A stretch of DNA of 64,000 nt from contig JAEWJT010000015.1 in the NCBI GenBank assembly GCA_023386345.1, positions 124,001 through 188,000 on the forward strand, written 5' to 3'. Below, piece after piece: positions 43,527-51,520 of the stretch. The translations under genes and the position numbers were made by a program. Positions within the stretch are counted from its first letter, which is position 1, and every line of letters starts with the position of its first letter. The notes under the pieces are model-generated. The model worked only from the letters and a program-made list of their open reading frames with translations, did not search any database and was not told the origin of the DNA. The stretch is from Bacillota bacterium (GTDB taxonomy: Bacteria > Bacillota > Clostridia > Tissierellales > Sedimentibacteraceae).

Positions 43527-44864
43527 CTAATCAACCGCCTTTCTTACCAATAAATCAATTTCTTCTTTTGAACGTTTTTCGGTAACAGCTACAAGCCAGC
43601 CATTATTTATTTCATCATAATCTTTCTCTATGGAATATCCGCCGATTATCTTATCATTAAACAATTTATCATTTAATGAATTTACAGCTTCCTCGCTTTT
43701 TACAACAAATTCCTTAAAAAATGGTGCAGTGAATACCTCTGTAAATTTTCCTGTATTAAGAAGCTCTTTATATGCGTAGTGTGATTTTTGAATACAAAGA
43801 TTAGCGAGCTTTCTTAAACCTTCTTTACCCAAAACAGTTAAGTATATTGTAGCCATCAAAGCGTTAAGAGCATGATTAGAGCAAATATTTGAAGTAGCTT
43901 TTTCTCTCCTGATATGCTGCTCTCTTGTTTGCAATGTCAAAACAAAGCCTCTTTTTCCGTTTGAATCTACAGTTTGACCAGCTATTCTTCCAGGCATTTT
44001 TCTCATCAATTTCTCAGTTGTTGCGAAAAATCCCAAATAAGGTCCTCCATAGCTTATCGGAGTACCAAGAGCCTGAGCCTCACCAACAACTATATCCGCA
44101 CCGAGCTTGCCGGGGCTTTCTAATATCGCAAGTGAAATTGGGTCTGCACTTACTACTAACAGACTTTTATTATTATGAACTAATGCTTCTACAGATGCGA
44201 TATCTTCAATAATTCCGAAGAAGTTAGGCGATTGTAAAAGCAGAGCAGCGGTATTATCATTTATTTTTGATTTTAAATCATCAATATCTATTTGACCGTT
44301 TTTATATCCAATCTCTACTATGCTGATATTTCTATATTTGCTGTATGTGTTTAAAATCTTTCTGCTTTCTGGGTGAACACTTTTAGCAATCAATATTTCA
44401 GTTCGCTTTGTTGCTTCACAAGCCATTATGGCAGCTTCAGTCAATGCAGTTGCACCGTCATACATTGAAGCATTTGAAACCTGCATTCCTGTCAGCTCGC
44501 AAATCATTGTTTGATACTCAAATATTGACTGCAATGTACCTTGGCTGATTTCTGGCTGATAAGGAGTATATGCGGTATAAAATTCCTGTCTTGATATAAG
44601 ACTATCTATAACAGTCGGAATATAGTGGTCATATGCTCCTGCACCTAAAAAGCAGGTATAATTGTCAAGATTTTTATTTTTTTCTGATAAAGCCTTTAGG
44701 CTTTTAAGTAAATCAACTTCTGATATGTTATCAGGGATATTCAGGGCTTTCGTAAGATATACAGAATCAGGAATCGCCTTGAATAAATCACGTATATTAT
44801 TTATGCCTATTTCCTTTAGCATTTCTGTTTTTTCGTGTTCTGTGTTAGCTATATATCTTGTCAT
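43527..44864 (-). CDS. gcvPA: Glycine dehydrogenase (decarboxylating) subunit 1
   Basis: The 445-residue protein is the N-terminal half of the P protein. It begins MTRYIANTEHEKTEMLKEIG and has CFLGAGAYDHYIPTVID near residue 88, YTPYQPEISQGTLQSIFEYQ near 115, and FGIIED and KMPGRIAGQT segments later. It forms the alpha-2-beta-2 complex with GcvPB. AGAGGTG precedes the ATG. It follows gcvH by 11 bases and is coupled to gcvPB. Confidence 0.94.
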   Translation of the reverse strand: MTRYIANTEHEKTEMLKEIGINNIRDLFKAIPDSVYLTKALNIPDNISEVDLLKSLKALSEKNKNLDNYTCFLGAGAYDHYIPTVIDSLISRQEFYTAYTPYQPEISQGTLQSIFEYQTMICELTGMQVSNASMYDGATALTEAAIMACEATKRTEILIAKSVHPESRKILNTYSKYRNISIVEIGYKNGQIDIDDLKSKINDNTAALLLQSPNFFGIIEDIASVEALVHNNKSLLVVSADPISLAILESPGKLGADIVVGEAQALGTPISYGGPYLGFFATTEKLMRKMPGRIAGQTVDSNGKRGFVLTLQTREQHIRREKATSNICSNHALNALMATIYLTVLGKEGLRKLANLCIQKSHYAYKELLNTGKFTEVFTAPFFKEFVVKSEEAVNSLNDKLFNDKIIGGYSIEKDYDEINNGWLVAVTEKRSKEEIDLLVRKAVD

Positions 44865-44875
44865 TAAATCACCTC

Positions 44876-45250
44876 TTATTCACATATTTTTTCGTAGTCT
44901 GCAGCACTTAATAAAGCGTCTAGTTCAGATTGATCTGACATTTCTACTGCTATAAACCAACTTTTGTAAGGATCAGTATTTATTTCAGCAGGATTATCTA
45001 AAAGTTCCTCATTTACCTCAACAACTGTTCCTGATATTGGTGAAAAGATATCTGCAACTGCTTTTACCGATTCAACAACAGCAACAGCTTCTTCTATTTT
45101 TATTTCTCTGCCTTGTTCTGGAAGATCAGCGAAAACAACCTCTCCTAGGTGGTCCTGAGCGTAATCTGTAATTCCGAAATAAGCTTTGTTTCCTTCTACT
45201 CTTACCCATTCATGTGATTTACTGTACTTTAATTCATTTAATATTTTCAT
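44876..45250 (-). CDS. gcvH: Glycine cleavage system H protein
   Basis: The 124-residue lipoyl carrier starts MKILNELKYSKSHEWVRVEG and has the lipoylated lysine in VVESVKAVADIFSP near residue 60, plus NEELLDNPAEINTDPY near 80. It shuttles the aminomethyl group between P, T and L proteins. The ATG at 45250 follows GGAGG; the frame is open to a TTG overlapping that site. It is 17 bases downstream of gcvT. Confidence 0.95.
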   Translation of the reverse strand: MKILNELKYSKSHEWVRVEGNKAYFGITDYAQDHLGEVVFADLPEQGREIKIEEAVAVVESVKAVADIFSPISGTVVEVNEELLDNPAEINTDPYKSWFIAVEMSDQSELDALLSAADYEKICE

Positions 45251-45267
45251 TTCTACCTCCAAATTTT

Positions 45268-46362
45268 TTATTTTTTATAATTTTTATTATAAAAAGGCTT
45301 TTTAATTATTTTTGCCTTTAAATTTTTATTTCTTATTGATATTTCAATTTCATTTCCTTCAACTGCAAATTCTGCATCTATCAAAGCTAATCCTATGTTT
45401 TTCTTTAAAGTAGGTGAATATGATCCTGTAGTAACAAAGCCTATGTTTTTTCCGCCTGTAAAAACTTCATAGTGAGACCTTGCAATCCCTCTGTCAATCA
45501 TTTCAAAGCCTACAAGCTTGCGTTTTATGCCGTTCTCCTTTTGACTTAATAAAGATTCTTTGCCTATGAATGAATCCTTTTTCAGCTTGACAAAAAACCC
45601 TAAGCCCGCTTCAAGAGGAGTTATGCTCTCAGATATTTCTTGACCGTATAAAGGAAGGCAAACTTCAAATCTTAGAGTATCTCTTGCTCCTAATCCAGCA
45701 GGTACAAGTCCATTAGATTTTCCCGCTTCCAAAACCATATCCCAAAGCTTTGAAGCATCATCAGGAAGAACGTATATCTCAAATCCGTCCTCACCGGTAT
45801 ATCCATTTCGTGAAACTATAGCATTTACTCCACTTATATTTATACCGTCCTCAAAATAGAAGAACTTTATTTCATTTAAATCCTTTGAAGTCAATTTTTG
45901 AAGAATATCCTGTGCCTCAGGACCTTGTAAAGCAATTTCGGCGTAATTTTGAGACACATTTTCTACTTTAACATCGCCTTTTTGATGCTTTAATATCCAT
46001 TCATAATCTTTTTCTGTATTTGAAGCATTAACTACCAGAAAATACTTTTCGTTATTATACTTGTAGATTAACAAATCATCTACTACGCCCCCATCTGGGT
46101 AGCACATAAGTGAATAAAATATCTGATTGTTTTCCATAGTCGAAATATCATTAGTTACTATATTTTGTATATATGCTTCAGAATCTTTTCCGGTAACTAA
46201 TATTTCACCCATATGTGATACATCAAACAAACCGGCTTTAGTTCTTACTGCTTCATGCTCAGCTAATATACCTGAGTATTCAACAGGAAGTTCCCAGCCA
46301 CCAAAATCAATAATCTTACCTTTTTGCTCCAAATGTTTGTCATATAACGGTGTTTTTTTCAT
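45268..46362 (-). CDS. gcvT: Aminomethyltransferase (glycine cleavage T protein)
   Basis: The 364-residue protein starts MKKTPLYDKHLEQKGKIIDF and has the T-protein signatures FDVSHMGEI near residue 47, RNGYTGEDGFEIYV near 188, and GLGARDTLRFEVCLPLYGQE near 222. It transfers the methylene group to tetrahydrofolate and releases ammonia. The ATG at 46362 follows GGAGG. It is the first gene of gcvT-gcvH-gcvPA-gcvPB-lpdA-lplA, located behind the glycine riboswitch. Confidence 0.95.
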   Translation of the reverse strand: MKKTPLYDKHLEQKGKIIDFGGWELPVEYSGILAEHEAVRTKAGLFDVSHMGEILVTGKDSEAYIQNIVTNDISTMENNQIFYSLMCYPDGGVVDDLLIYKYNNEKYFLVVNASNTEKDYEWILKHQKGDVKVENVSQNYAEIALQGPEAQDILQKLTSKDLNEIKFFYFEDGINISGVNAIVSRNGYTGEDGFEIYVLPDDASKLWDMVLEAGKSNGLVPAGLGARDTLRFEVCLPLYGQEISESITPLEAGLGFFVKLKKDSFIGKESLLSQKENGIKRKLVGFEMIDRGIARSHYEVFTGGKNIGFVTTGSYSPTLKKNIGLALIDAEFAVEGNEIEISIRNKNLKAKIIKKPFYNKNYKK

Positions 46363-46560
46363 AAATTTTACCTCCATAATCTCAAATCACATTGAGATAT
46401 TTCAATTATTTTTAAAAGATTTTTAGACCTTTTCTAAAAAAAGGTTTGCCTTTTTGAAAAAAGTATTACTTTTTCTTTCAAAATTTTTTACATTTGTGCA
46501 GTCGCGACTTATTCTTTTTTGTTTAAAAAATTTCACCTTTACTAATAAATATACCCATTT

Positions 46561-46610
46561 AAAATAAAAAATAACAGAGATAGTGCGTAAATCGTCACTA
46601 TCTCTGTTAT
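46561..46610 (-). terminator. Riboswitch-controlled intrinsic terminator
   Basis: On the minus strand AACAGAGATAGTG pairs with CACTATCTCTGTT, followed by ATTTTTTATTTT. It starts directly after the second glycine aptamer core, so aptamer folding can decide whether it forms. It lies about 200 bases before gcvT; the spacer 46363-46560 holds no gene. Confidence 0.88.
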
Positions 46611-46775
46611 TTTACCTGAGAGATTCCAGCAAAAAGCTGTTGCTCCTACGGTGTCATTAAGACTCTTCAGAGTTATGTCAAAGGACGGTAATTTTGCCTG
46701 AAAGTTTCACTGTAAAATGACGTTTTACAATTTTCTTCTTCGGCTACCATGCTATGGTATCTCCCGAACTTATCA
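46611..46775 (-). ncRNA. Tandem glycine riboswitch
   Basis: Read on the minus strand, two aptamers follow each other. The first runs from CGGGAGATACC (about 46760) through GCCGAAGAAG to GAAACTTTCAGGCAAAA (about 46692-46710). The second runs from ACTCTGAAGAGTC through ACACCGTAGGAGCAAC to GGAATCTCTCAGGTAAAA (46610-46627). The AAACTNTCAGGCAAAA and CTCTCAGGTAAAA cores are diagnostic of the glycine class. With the terminator just downstream it should be an ON switch: glycine binding prevents termination and induces the gcv operon. Confidence 0.93.
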
Positions 46776-46800
46776 TCCATGTATATATTTATTTATATAA

Positions 46801-46829
46801 ATATTAAAATAAAATTCAAATAAAGTCAA
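46801..46829 (-). promoter_or_regulatory. Sigma-A promoter of the gcv operon
   Basis: On the minus strand TTGACT (46824-46829) and TAATAT (46801-46806) have a 17-base spacer. Transcription would begin about 20 bases before the first glycine aptamer. Confidence 0.7.
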
Positions 46830-46929
46830 GTGTTAAATTTTTAACTAAATGTTTTTTTACTAGAAGCGTATATTGCTTACAATTCAATCATTTAAATTAA
46901 AAATAGATTTCGTAAATTCTTAGACTAAA

Positions 46930-46972
46930 TTCCACTTACTTGTCTTCTATGGAATTCACTTCAATATAATTA
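46930..46972. repeat. IS30-end-like sequence, left of the RiPP island
   Basis: This 43-base stretch (TTCCACTTACTTGTCTTCTA, then TGGAATTCACTTCAATATAA) resembles 58335-58377 in the same orientation; 27 of the first 35 bases agree by eye. The right copy contains the 5' end of a decayed IS30-type transposase, so this may be what remains of a second such element. The two copies enclose the two regulators and the entire RiPP cluster. Confidence 0.4.
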
Positions 46973-47115
46973 TTCAATTGTATTTTATTACAAATATTGA
47001 CATAATTTTTTTACTATATTATAATAAATATATACTGTTTAGCTATAAAATTATTTTAGAAAATGAATTACAACGTTTTTCAAATATTTATGTACTATTA
47101 TTATCGGGGGTAATG

Positions 47116-48060
47116 ATGGAAAATATAAAGAATGATTATATTGACGATTTAGAAGAAATTGGAATTGGAAAACTAATACAGACGATTAGAGAAAGTAAAA
47201 ATATTGTAGCAAATTCACTATGCTACGGTATATGTTCACCCTCTACCTTATCGAAAATCGAGAACGGAGATAGATTAGCAGATTATCTTACTTTAAGTGT
47301 GATGTTTGAAAGATTAGGAGTTAAAGTAGATAGCTTTGAACTACTACTTGACAATAAAGATTATATGTATTTTAATCAACGTAACGAAATAAACAAAAAG
47401 TTTGAATATGGTGAATATGATAAAGCAATAAAATTATTAAATAAGTATGAAAAAACACTTGGAAAAGATATGAATAATTTACATGAGCAATTTATATTAT
47501 TAAAAACTGCTCAAATATATAAAAAAACAAATGCAAAAGATGATAATGTAATTTTTGATTTATTACAAAAAGCTATTAATTGTACTGTTAAAGATTATCA
47601 AAAAAAGTTAAGTGATAAGAGTCTACTTTCTGAAAATGAATTAGAGTGTATATTTGAATTAATAGAAAATTACTACAATATAATAGACCGTGAAATAAAA
47701 TATGATTTATTAATTACATATTGTCAATTTATCATGGGAAAATATGGTAAAATATATAACACATATTTTATGATAGCTGAGAAATATGCATACCTTCTAT
47801 ATGATTTAAAAAAATATAAGAAAGCAATAAGAATTTGCGAAGATTGCATAGAAGAGGCATCACAGAGAACTGAGTTGTTTAATAAACCAGAGTTATATTA
47901 CTTGTTAGGACTATGCAACGAAGCTTTAATTACTGAAGGTATAGATAAAAGCGTTTGCATTAAACATTATTTAATTGCATATAACATATATTTATTTTTT
48001 GAAAATGAAGATAAATCAGAATTTATTAAAGAACGTATTAGGAGTATCAATAATGGCTAG
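47116..48060 (+). CDS. XRE-TPR regulator 1 (RRNPP-like)
   Basis: The 314-residue protein has an N-terminal XRE helix-turn-helix (residues about 16-75: IGKLIQTIRESKN, SLCYGICSPSTLSKIENGDR) and a C-terminal array of TPR-like helices (FEYGEYDKAIKLLNKYEKTL near 92, LYDLKKYKKAIRICEDCIEE near 235). This is the layout of peptide-sensing regulators of the Rgg/PlcR/RRNPP kind. The ATG at 47116 lies 5 bases after GGGGG; an adjacent in-frame ATG at 47113 is closer. It overlaps the start of a second regulator of identical length by 8 bases. It probably controls the divergent/convergent RiPP genes; the ligand is unknown. Confidence 0.78.
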   Translation: MENIKNDYIDDLEEIGIGKLIQTIRESKNIVANSLCYGICSPSTLSKIENGDRLADYLTLSVMFERLGVKVDSFELLLDNKDYMYFNQRNEINKKFEYGEYDKAIKLLNKYEKTLGKDMNNLHEQFILLKTAQIYKKTNAKDDNVIFDLLQKAINCTVKDYQKKLSDKSLLSENELECIFELIENYYNIIDREIKYDLLITYCQFIMGKYGKIYNTYFMIAEKYAYLLYDLKKYKKAIRICEDCIEEASQRTELFNKPELYYLLGLCNEALITEGIDKSVCIKHYLIAYNIYLFFENEDKSEFIKERIRSINNG

Positions 48061-48997
48061 ATACATAATTGGAGAATTTATAAAAACAAAACGAATAGCA
48101 TTAGGTGTTTCACAAGAGGAGCTTTGTTTTGGAATATGTGAGCAACATACATTGTCTAATATTGAGAATGGAAAATGCAAAGTTAAGCAACAAACTTATA
48201 GTAAACTCATGAATAAGTTAAATCAATATAGATCTAAAAATTACGGTCTTATAAGAACAGATAATTATGAAATGTTACAAATTATAGATAAAATACTAGA
48301 ACATTTATTTAATAGAGAGTATGAGATTGCACAAAATTTGCTAGACATATTGAAGAGTAATATTAATCAAGATTATAATATAAATAAGCAATATATATTA
48401 TCAATGGAAAGTAATATTAAATACAATCGTGGAGAAATAGATATGAAATGCTATTATAATAATCTTGTAGAATCTATTAAGTTAACTATCCCTCGTTATG
48501 ATGAAATTGATTTAGCCAAGTGGGTTTTTACAGAGCAAGAATTTCAAATAATGATGTATATTGCTACACTGTATAGCTCAAATAATGATTATACAAATTG
48601 CAAAAATCTATTATTAAAACTAAAATCATCTTTAAAAAAAGGGGGCTTAGATAAGGTTGAATACGCTAAACGCTTCACTTTGGTAGTCTATAATTTAGCT
48701 AACATTTTAGGTAATGAAGGTAAGCATCAAGAAGCTATTAATTATTCAAACAAAGCACTAGACGTTTGTAAAACAAATAAGGTAACAAGTCTTATTTGTT
48801 ATTTAGTAGGTGCCATAGCGTGGAACATGGAACAACAAATAAAAAAAGGCATAATAGATATCAGTAATGAAAAAATTTGCCTTGACTATTATGAAAAAGC
48901 ATACTATTTATCCTTCTGTAGACGAGATGATACAATGACAAATTTTTTCTTTGACCGATGCAAAGAAAAATACCCTGACAAAATAAGACTATTATAA
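48053..48997 (+). CDS. XRE-TPR regulator 2 (RRNPP-like)
   Basis: This 314-residue paralogue starts MARYIIGEFIKTKRIALGVS and has the helix-turn-helix QEELCFGICEQHTLSNIENG, followed by TPR-like helices (YEIAQNLLDILKSN near 80, GKHQEAINYSNKALDVCK near 225). The ATG lies in the overlap ATGGCTAG with the previous gene, with AGGAG 8 bases upstream, so the two are translationally coupled. Similarity to regulator 1 is clear in the GIC...LS.IENG motif but low elsewhere. It ends in a perfect terminator palindrome. Two coupled regulators next to a peptide cluster suggest hetero-oligomers or separate sensing of two peptides. Confidence 0.78.
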   Translation: MARYIIGEFIKTKRIALGVSQEELCFGICEQHTLSNIENGKCKVKQQTYSKLMNKLNQYRSKNYGLIRTDNYEMLQIIDKILEHLFNREYEIAQNLLDILKSNINQDYNINKQYILSMESNIKYNRGEIDMKCYYNNLVESIKLTIPRYDEIDLAKWVFTEQEFQIMMYIATLYSSNNDYTNCKNLLLKLKSSLKKGGLDKVEYAKRFTLVVYNLANILGNEGKHQEAINYSNKALDVCKTNKVTSLICYLVGAIAWNMEQQIKKGIIDISNEKICLDYYEKAYYLSFCRRDDTMTNFFFDRCKEKYPDKIRLL

Positions 48998-49012
48998 TAG
49001 TTTTATTTTGTC
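48977..49012. terminator. Bidirectional terminator overlapping the regulator stop codon
   Basis: GACAAAATAAGACTATTA and TAATAGTTTTATTTTGTC form an 18-bp stem with one mismatch and almost no loop. The stop codon of regulator 2 lies in its centre. Because it is a palindrome, the minus-strand frame coming the other way ends with the same residues (DKIKLL then stop). Confidence 0.7.
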
Positions 49013-49340
49013 AAACTTGTTATTTTTTGTTCCAGTAGTAGCTGGTTGATTAGTATTTATTTCAATAACTAAATTATCATTTAAAACCAAACTATTAGGA
49101 ACATTTGCATTAAATAATACTAATTTTAAGCAAATTATTAAAACGAATAAAGATTATATAGAACCACTAATTAATTATTTCATTTTTCTTCCAAAGTATT
49201 TTATATTTTTTTTAATTATACCATTTTAAATTAATATAATCTATACTTTCTATATAAATAATACTTTCTCCAATAATGGTATTTAAGATTTTAATTTTTC
49301 CAAATATGACCAACCAGTTATCATATTTGAACAATCTCAT
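48992..49340 (-). pseudogene. Degraded reading frame downstream of the ABC exporter
   Basis: A 42-codon frame starts inside the end of the ABC gene at 49340 (AAGG 8 bases upstream) and reads MRLFKYDNWLVIFGKIKILN, ending ESIDYINLKWYN at 49212. Further on, another frame is open for 53 codons up to 48992 and reads LFVLIICLKLVLFNANVPNS, then LVLNDNLVIEINTNQPATTG. It has a hydrophobic segment followed by a polar tail. In between are stops in every frame. This looks like a decayed gene, perhaps an accessory or immunity protein of the RiPP cluster, but the family is not recognised. The first 42 codons could also be a real small gene. Confidence 0.35.
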
Positions 49341-51084
49341 CACAGCAACCTTTAACATATTCGTCATGTGTTACAATGATGATAATTTTATCTCTCTTTA
49401 TTTTCTGCAAGTAATTAATGAACTTTCTAGTTGTATTAATATCTAAAGCTGAACTTGGTTCATCAAAAATCATCACTGTAGGGTTTTTATATAGAACTTT
49501 TAAGATGGATATCTTTTGTTTTTCTCCTCCAGATATATTGGTATTCTTTTCGTCAATGATGAACGAAAATCTGTTTTGCTTAATGAAACTTCCCATATTC
49601 AAAATTTCTATACATTCATCCAGTGAAACAGTTTTGCTTTTCTCACACATATTATTAGTATTATTCAATAAGTCAATTCCATTTATATTATCGTCATCAT
49701 TATAATCAAGGTTATATCTAATACTGTCATTGATTAGTAATGGCTCTTGTTCTGCGAATCCAATTAACCTTTTTCTAGTTGTAACCATATCTATTTCACG
49801 AATACATGTATCATCATATTTAATTTTCCCATCATACTCATGAATGTAAAGCCCCATTATCAAACTAATAATTGTAGACTTACCTGCTCCATTAGCTCCA
49901 GTTACTGCATACATATTCCCTTTTGAGAATTTTGCATTAAATGAGTCAATTATATTTTCCACTTTGACTTGTGTTTTATCAAACGTCTCATCCACTATAA
50001 TCGTTTCCTGTTCTTTATTAAAGCTACTCGAATCACATGCATAATTGTTGTTTGGTAAAGTATTATAACTAAACTTTATATCTAGTAATTCAATCCTATC
50101 TATGCTATCAATAATCTTATCTCCATTGTTCTCGCTTATACAATTTAAGATATCTTTAATTCTATTATAAGAACCCATAGCATTTTGATATGTAGCACCT
50201 AAACCAAAGAAATATCTAATTGAACCGAACATCATACTGAAGTAACTGCTAAATATAGTAAACATACCAACAGTAAAATTTCCATTAAGTATTTGTAAAC
50301 CACCAATCACAAATAAAGTTATCCTAGCAATTGAAGCTATAATACCATCCATGCTTGAATACACGAAATTTGCTTTCTGACTGTGTATAGCTGTTGTTTT
50401 ATAATCTTTAAAGCTATCTTCTACTCTTTTATTCAACTCAGATTGAATAGAATTAATCTTTATAAGTTTGATGTATTTTATCTGTTCGTATAACTTTGAC
50501 AAGAATTTTGCTTGACTCTCCCTAAAGTTAAATCCTGCTTTATAAAGTGATTTCTTAAAAGTTAGGTAAAGAATTATATACACTAAAATAAATCCAATCA
50601 TCAGTGTTGTAATAAACCAGTTAATAACTAATAATATCACAAAGGGAACAATGAATAGTATAATGTTTGTTATTATACTCTGTAGTGTTGTTAAGCAAAA
50701 AGTAATAAGATTATAAGAATCACCGTTTAAACGTTGATTCAAATACATTCCGTTATTTTTATTAATGAATGACATAGACATACTTTGGATATGTTTAATT
50801 ACAGTAATATTTAAATCATAACCCATCTGAGTTTGCATCTTTGTATACATAATGGAAGTTATATAGTCCTTAAGTATTTTAAGCATACTTAAACCTCCAA
50901 AAATTAAACAAAAATAAATAATAATGCTTTTATCGGCACCAATAACTAGATTATCTAAAAAATTTCCTATAATATAAGGAGATATAATACCTATGGCAGA
51001 GGACAATAGTGTTAGTGTTATAAAAGCTACAATAGTATATTTATGTGATAATAAGTACTTCTTACAGAAAAAAAATATTTTCAT
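49321..51084 (-). CDS. ABC exporter, fused membrane and ATPase domains
   Basis: The 587-residue half-transporter starts MKIFFFCKKYLLSHKYTIVA. It has six membrane helices (about 15-300) and a nucleotide-binding domain with Walker A GANGAGKST near residue 390, signature ISGGEKQK near 510, Walker B VMIFDEPSSALD near 530 and the switch histidine in VTHDE near 568. There is no N-terminal C39 peptidase, so it exports without cutting a leader. As part of the RiPP cluster it most likely exports the mature peptide or gives self-protection. The ATG at 51084 follows AGGTGACATTA; a GTG 9 bases earlier overlaps that site. An insertion rich in Asn/Asp lies between Walker A and the signature (about residues 455-485). 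Confidence 0.87.
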   Translation of the reverse strand: MKIFFFCKKYLLSHKYTIVAFITLTLLSSAIGIISPYIIGNFLDNLVIGADKSIIIYFCLIFGGLSMLKILKDYITSIMYTKMQTQMGYDLNITVIKHIQSMSMSFINKNNGMYLNQRLNGDSYNLITFCLTTLQSIITNIILFIVPFVILLVINWFITTLMIGFILVYIILYLTFKKSLYKAGFNFRESQAKFLSKLYEQIKYIKLIKINSIQSELNKRVEDSFKDYKTTAIHSQKANFVYSSMDGIIASIARITLFVIGGLQILNGNFTVGMFTIFSSYFSMMFGSIRYFFGLGATYQNAMGSYNRIKDILNCISENNGDKIIDSIDRIELLDIKFSYNTLPNNNYACDSSSFNKEQETIIVDETFDKTQVKVENIIDSFNAKFSKGNMYAVTGANGAGKSTIISLIMGLYIHEYDGKIKYDDTCIREIDMVTTRKRLIGFAEQEPLLINDSIRYNLDYNDDDNINGIDLLNNTNNMCEKSKTVSLDECIEILNMGSFIKQNRFSFIIDEKNTNISGGEKQKISILKVLYKNPTVMIFDEPSSALDINTTRKFINYLQKIKRDKIIIIVTHDEYVKGCCDEIVQI

Positions 51085-51173
51085 TAATGTCACCTAATAG
51101 AATTATTCAATATCATGTGTTTAAATTATTTGTATAGCTAATATCCCCATTAATTTATCTATTAACTTACAAT

Positions 51174-51482
51174 CTAAAAACAAGATATTTTTTTAAGTAG
51201 CGATCCAACATTAGATTTTTCCATATCCTTTTTTTCAGTGAGACAGCTAACTCTCTTACTTACTTTATAAAAACTGAGTTTAATGATATATTTACAATTT
51301 ACATAACTTTAATCCTTATTTAAGTTGTATTCCTTTTGTGCTGCAATAAACATTGGTAATATATTGTGTATATGATTTTTAATAGTGAAACATTCTGGCT
51401 TAAATAAGTCACTATTCATCGCCGTCTAAAGTAATCATAATATATGAAGTTTATTTTTGATTAGGTTTTTTATAAGTTTCAT
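51174..51482 (-). other. Gap with three small reading frames in the RiPP operon
   Basis: Between the radical SAM gene and the ABC gene are 436 bases without a large gene. A 15-codon frame (51482-51435, MKLIKNLIKNKLHIL) has a good GGAGAG site 7 bases upstream. A 36-codon frame (51419-51309) reads MNSDLFKPECFTIKNHIHNI and ends EYNLNKD. The same frame is then open for 44 more codons to 51174, reading through SKRVSCLTEKKDMEKSNVGS and ending LLKKISCF. These could be a small peptide (possibly a signal for the XRE-TPR regulators) and a decayed precursor or accessory gene with one nonsense codon. Nothing here is recognised with confidence. Confidence 0.35.
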
Positions 51483-51520
51483 TTCAAATCTCTCCATTTC
51501 TATGTTTCTTTAGATTTTTA

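Noticed and set aside
48992..49020. Shared C-terminal residues (DKIRLL and DKIKLL) of the convergent frames as evidence of gene duplication
   Set aside because: They result from both frames ending inside one palindromic terminator.
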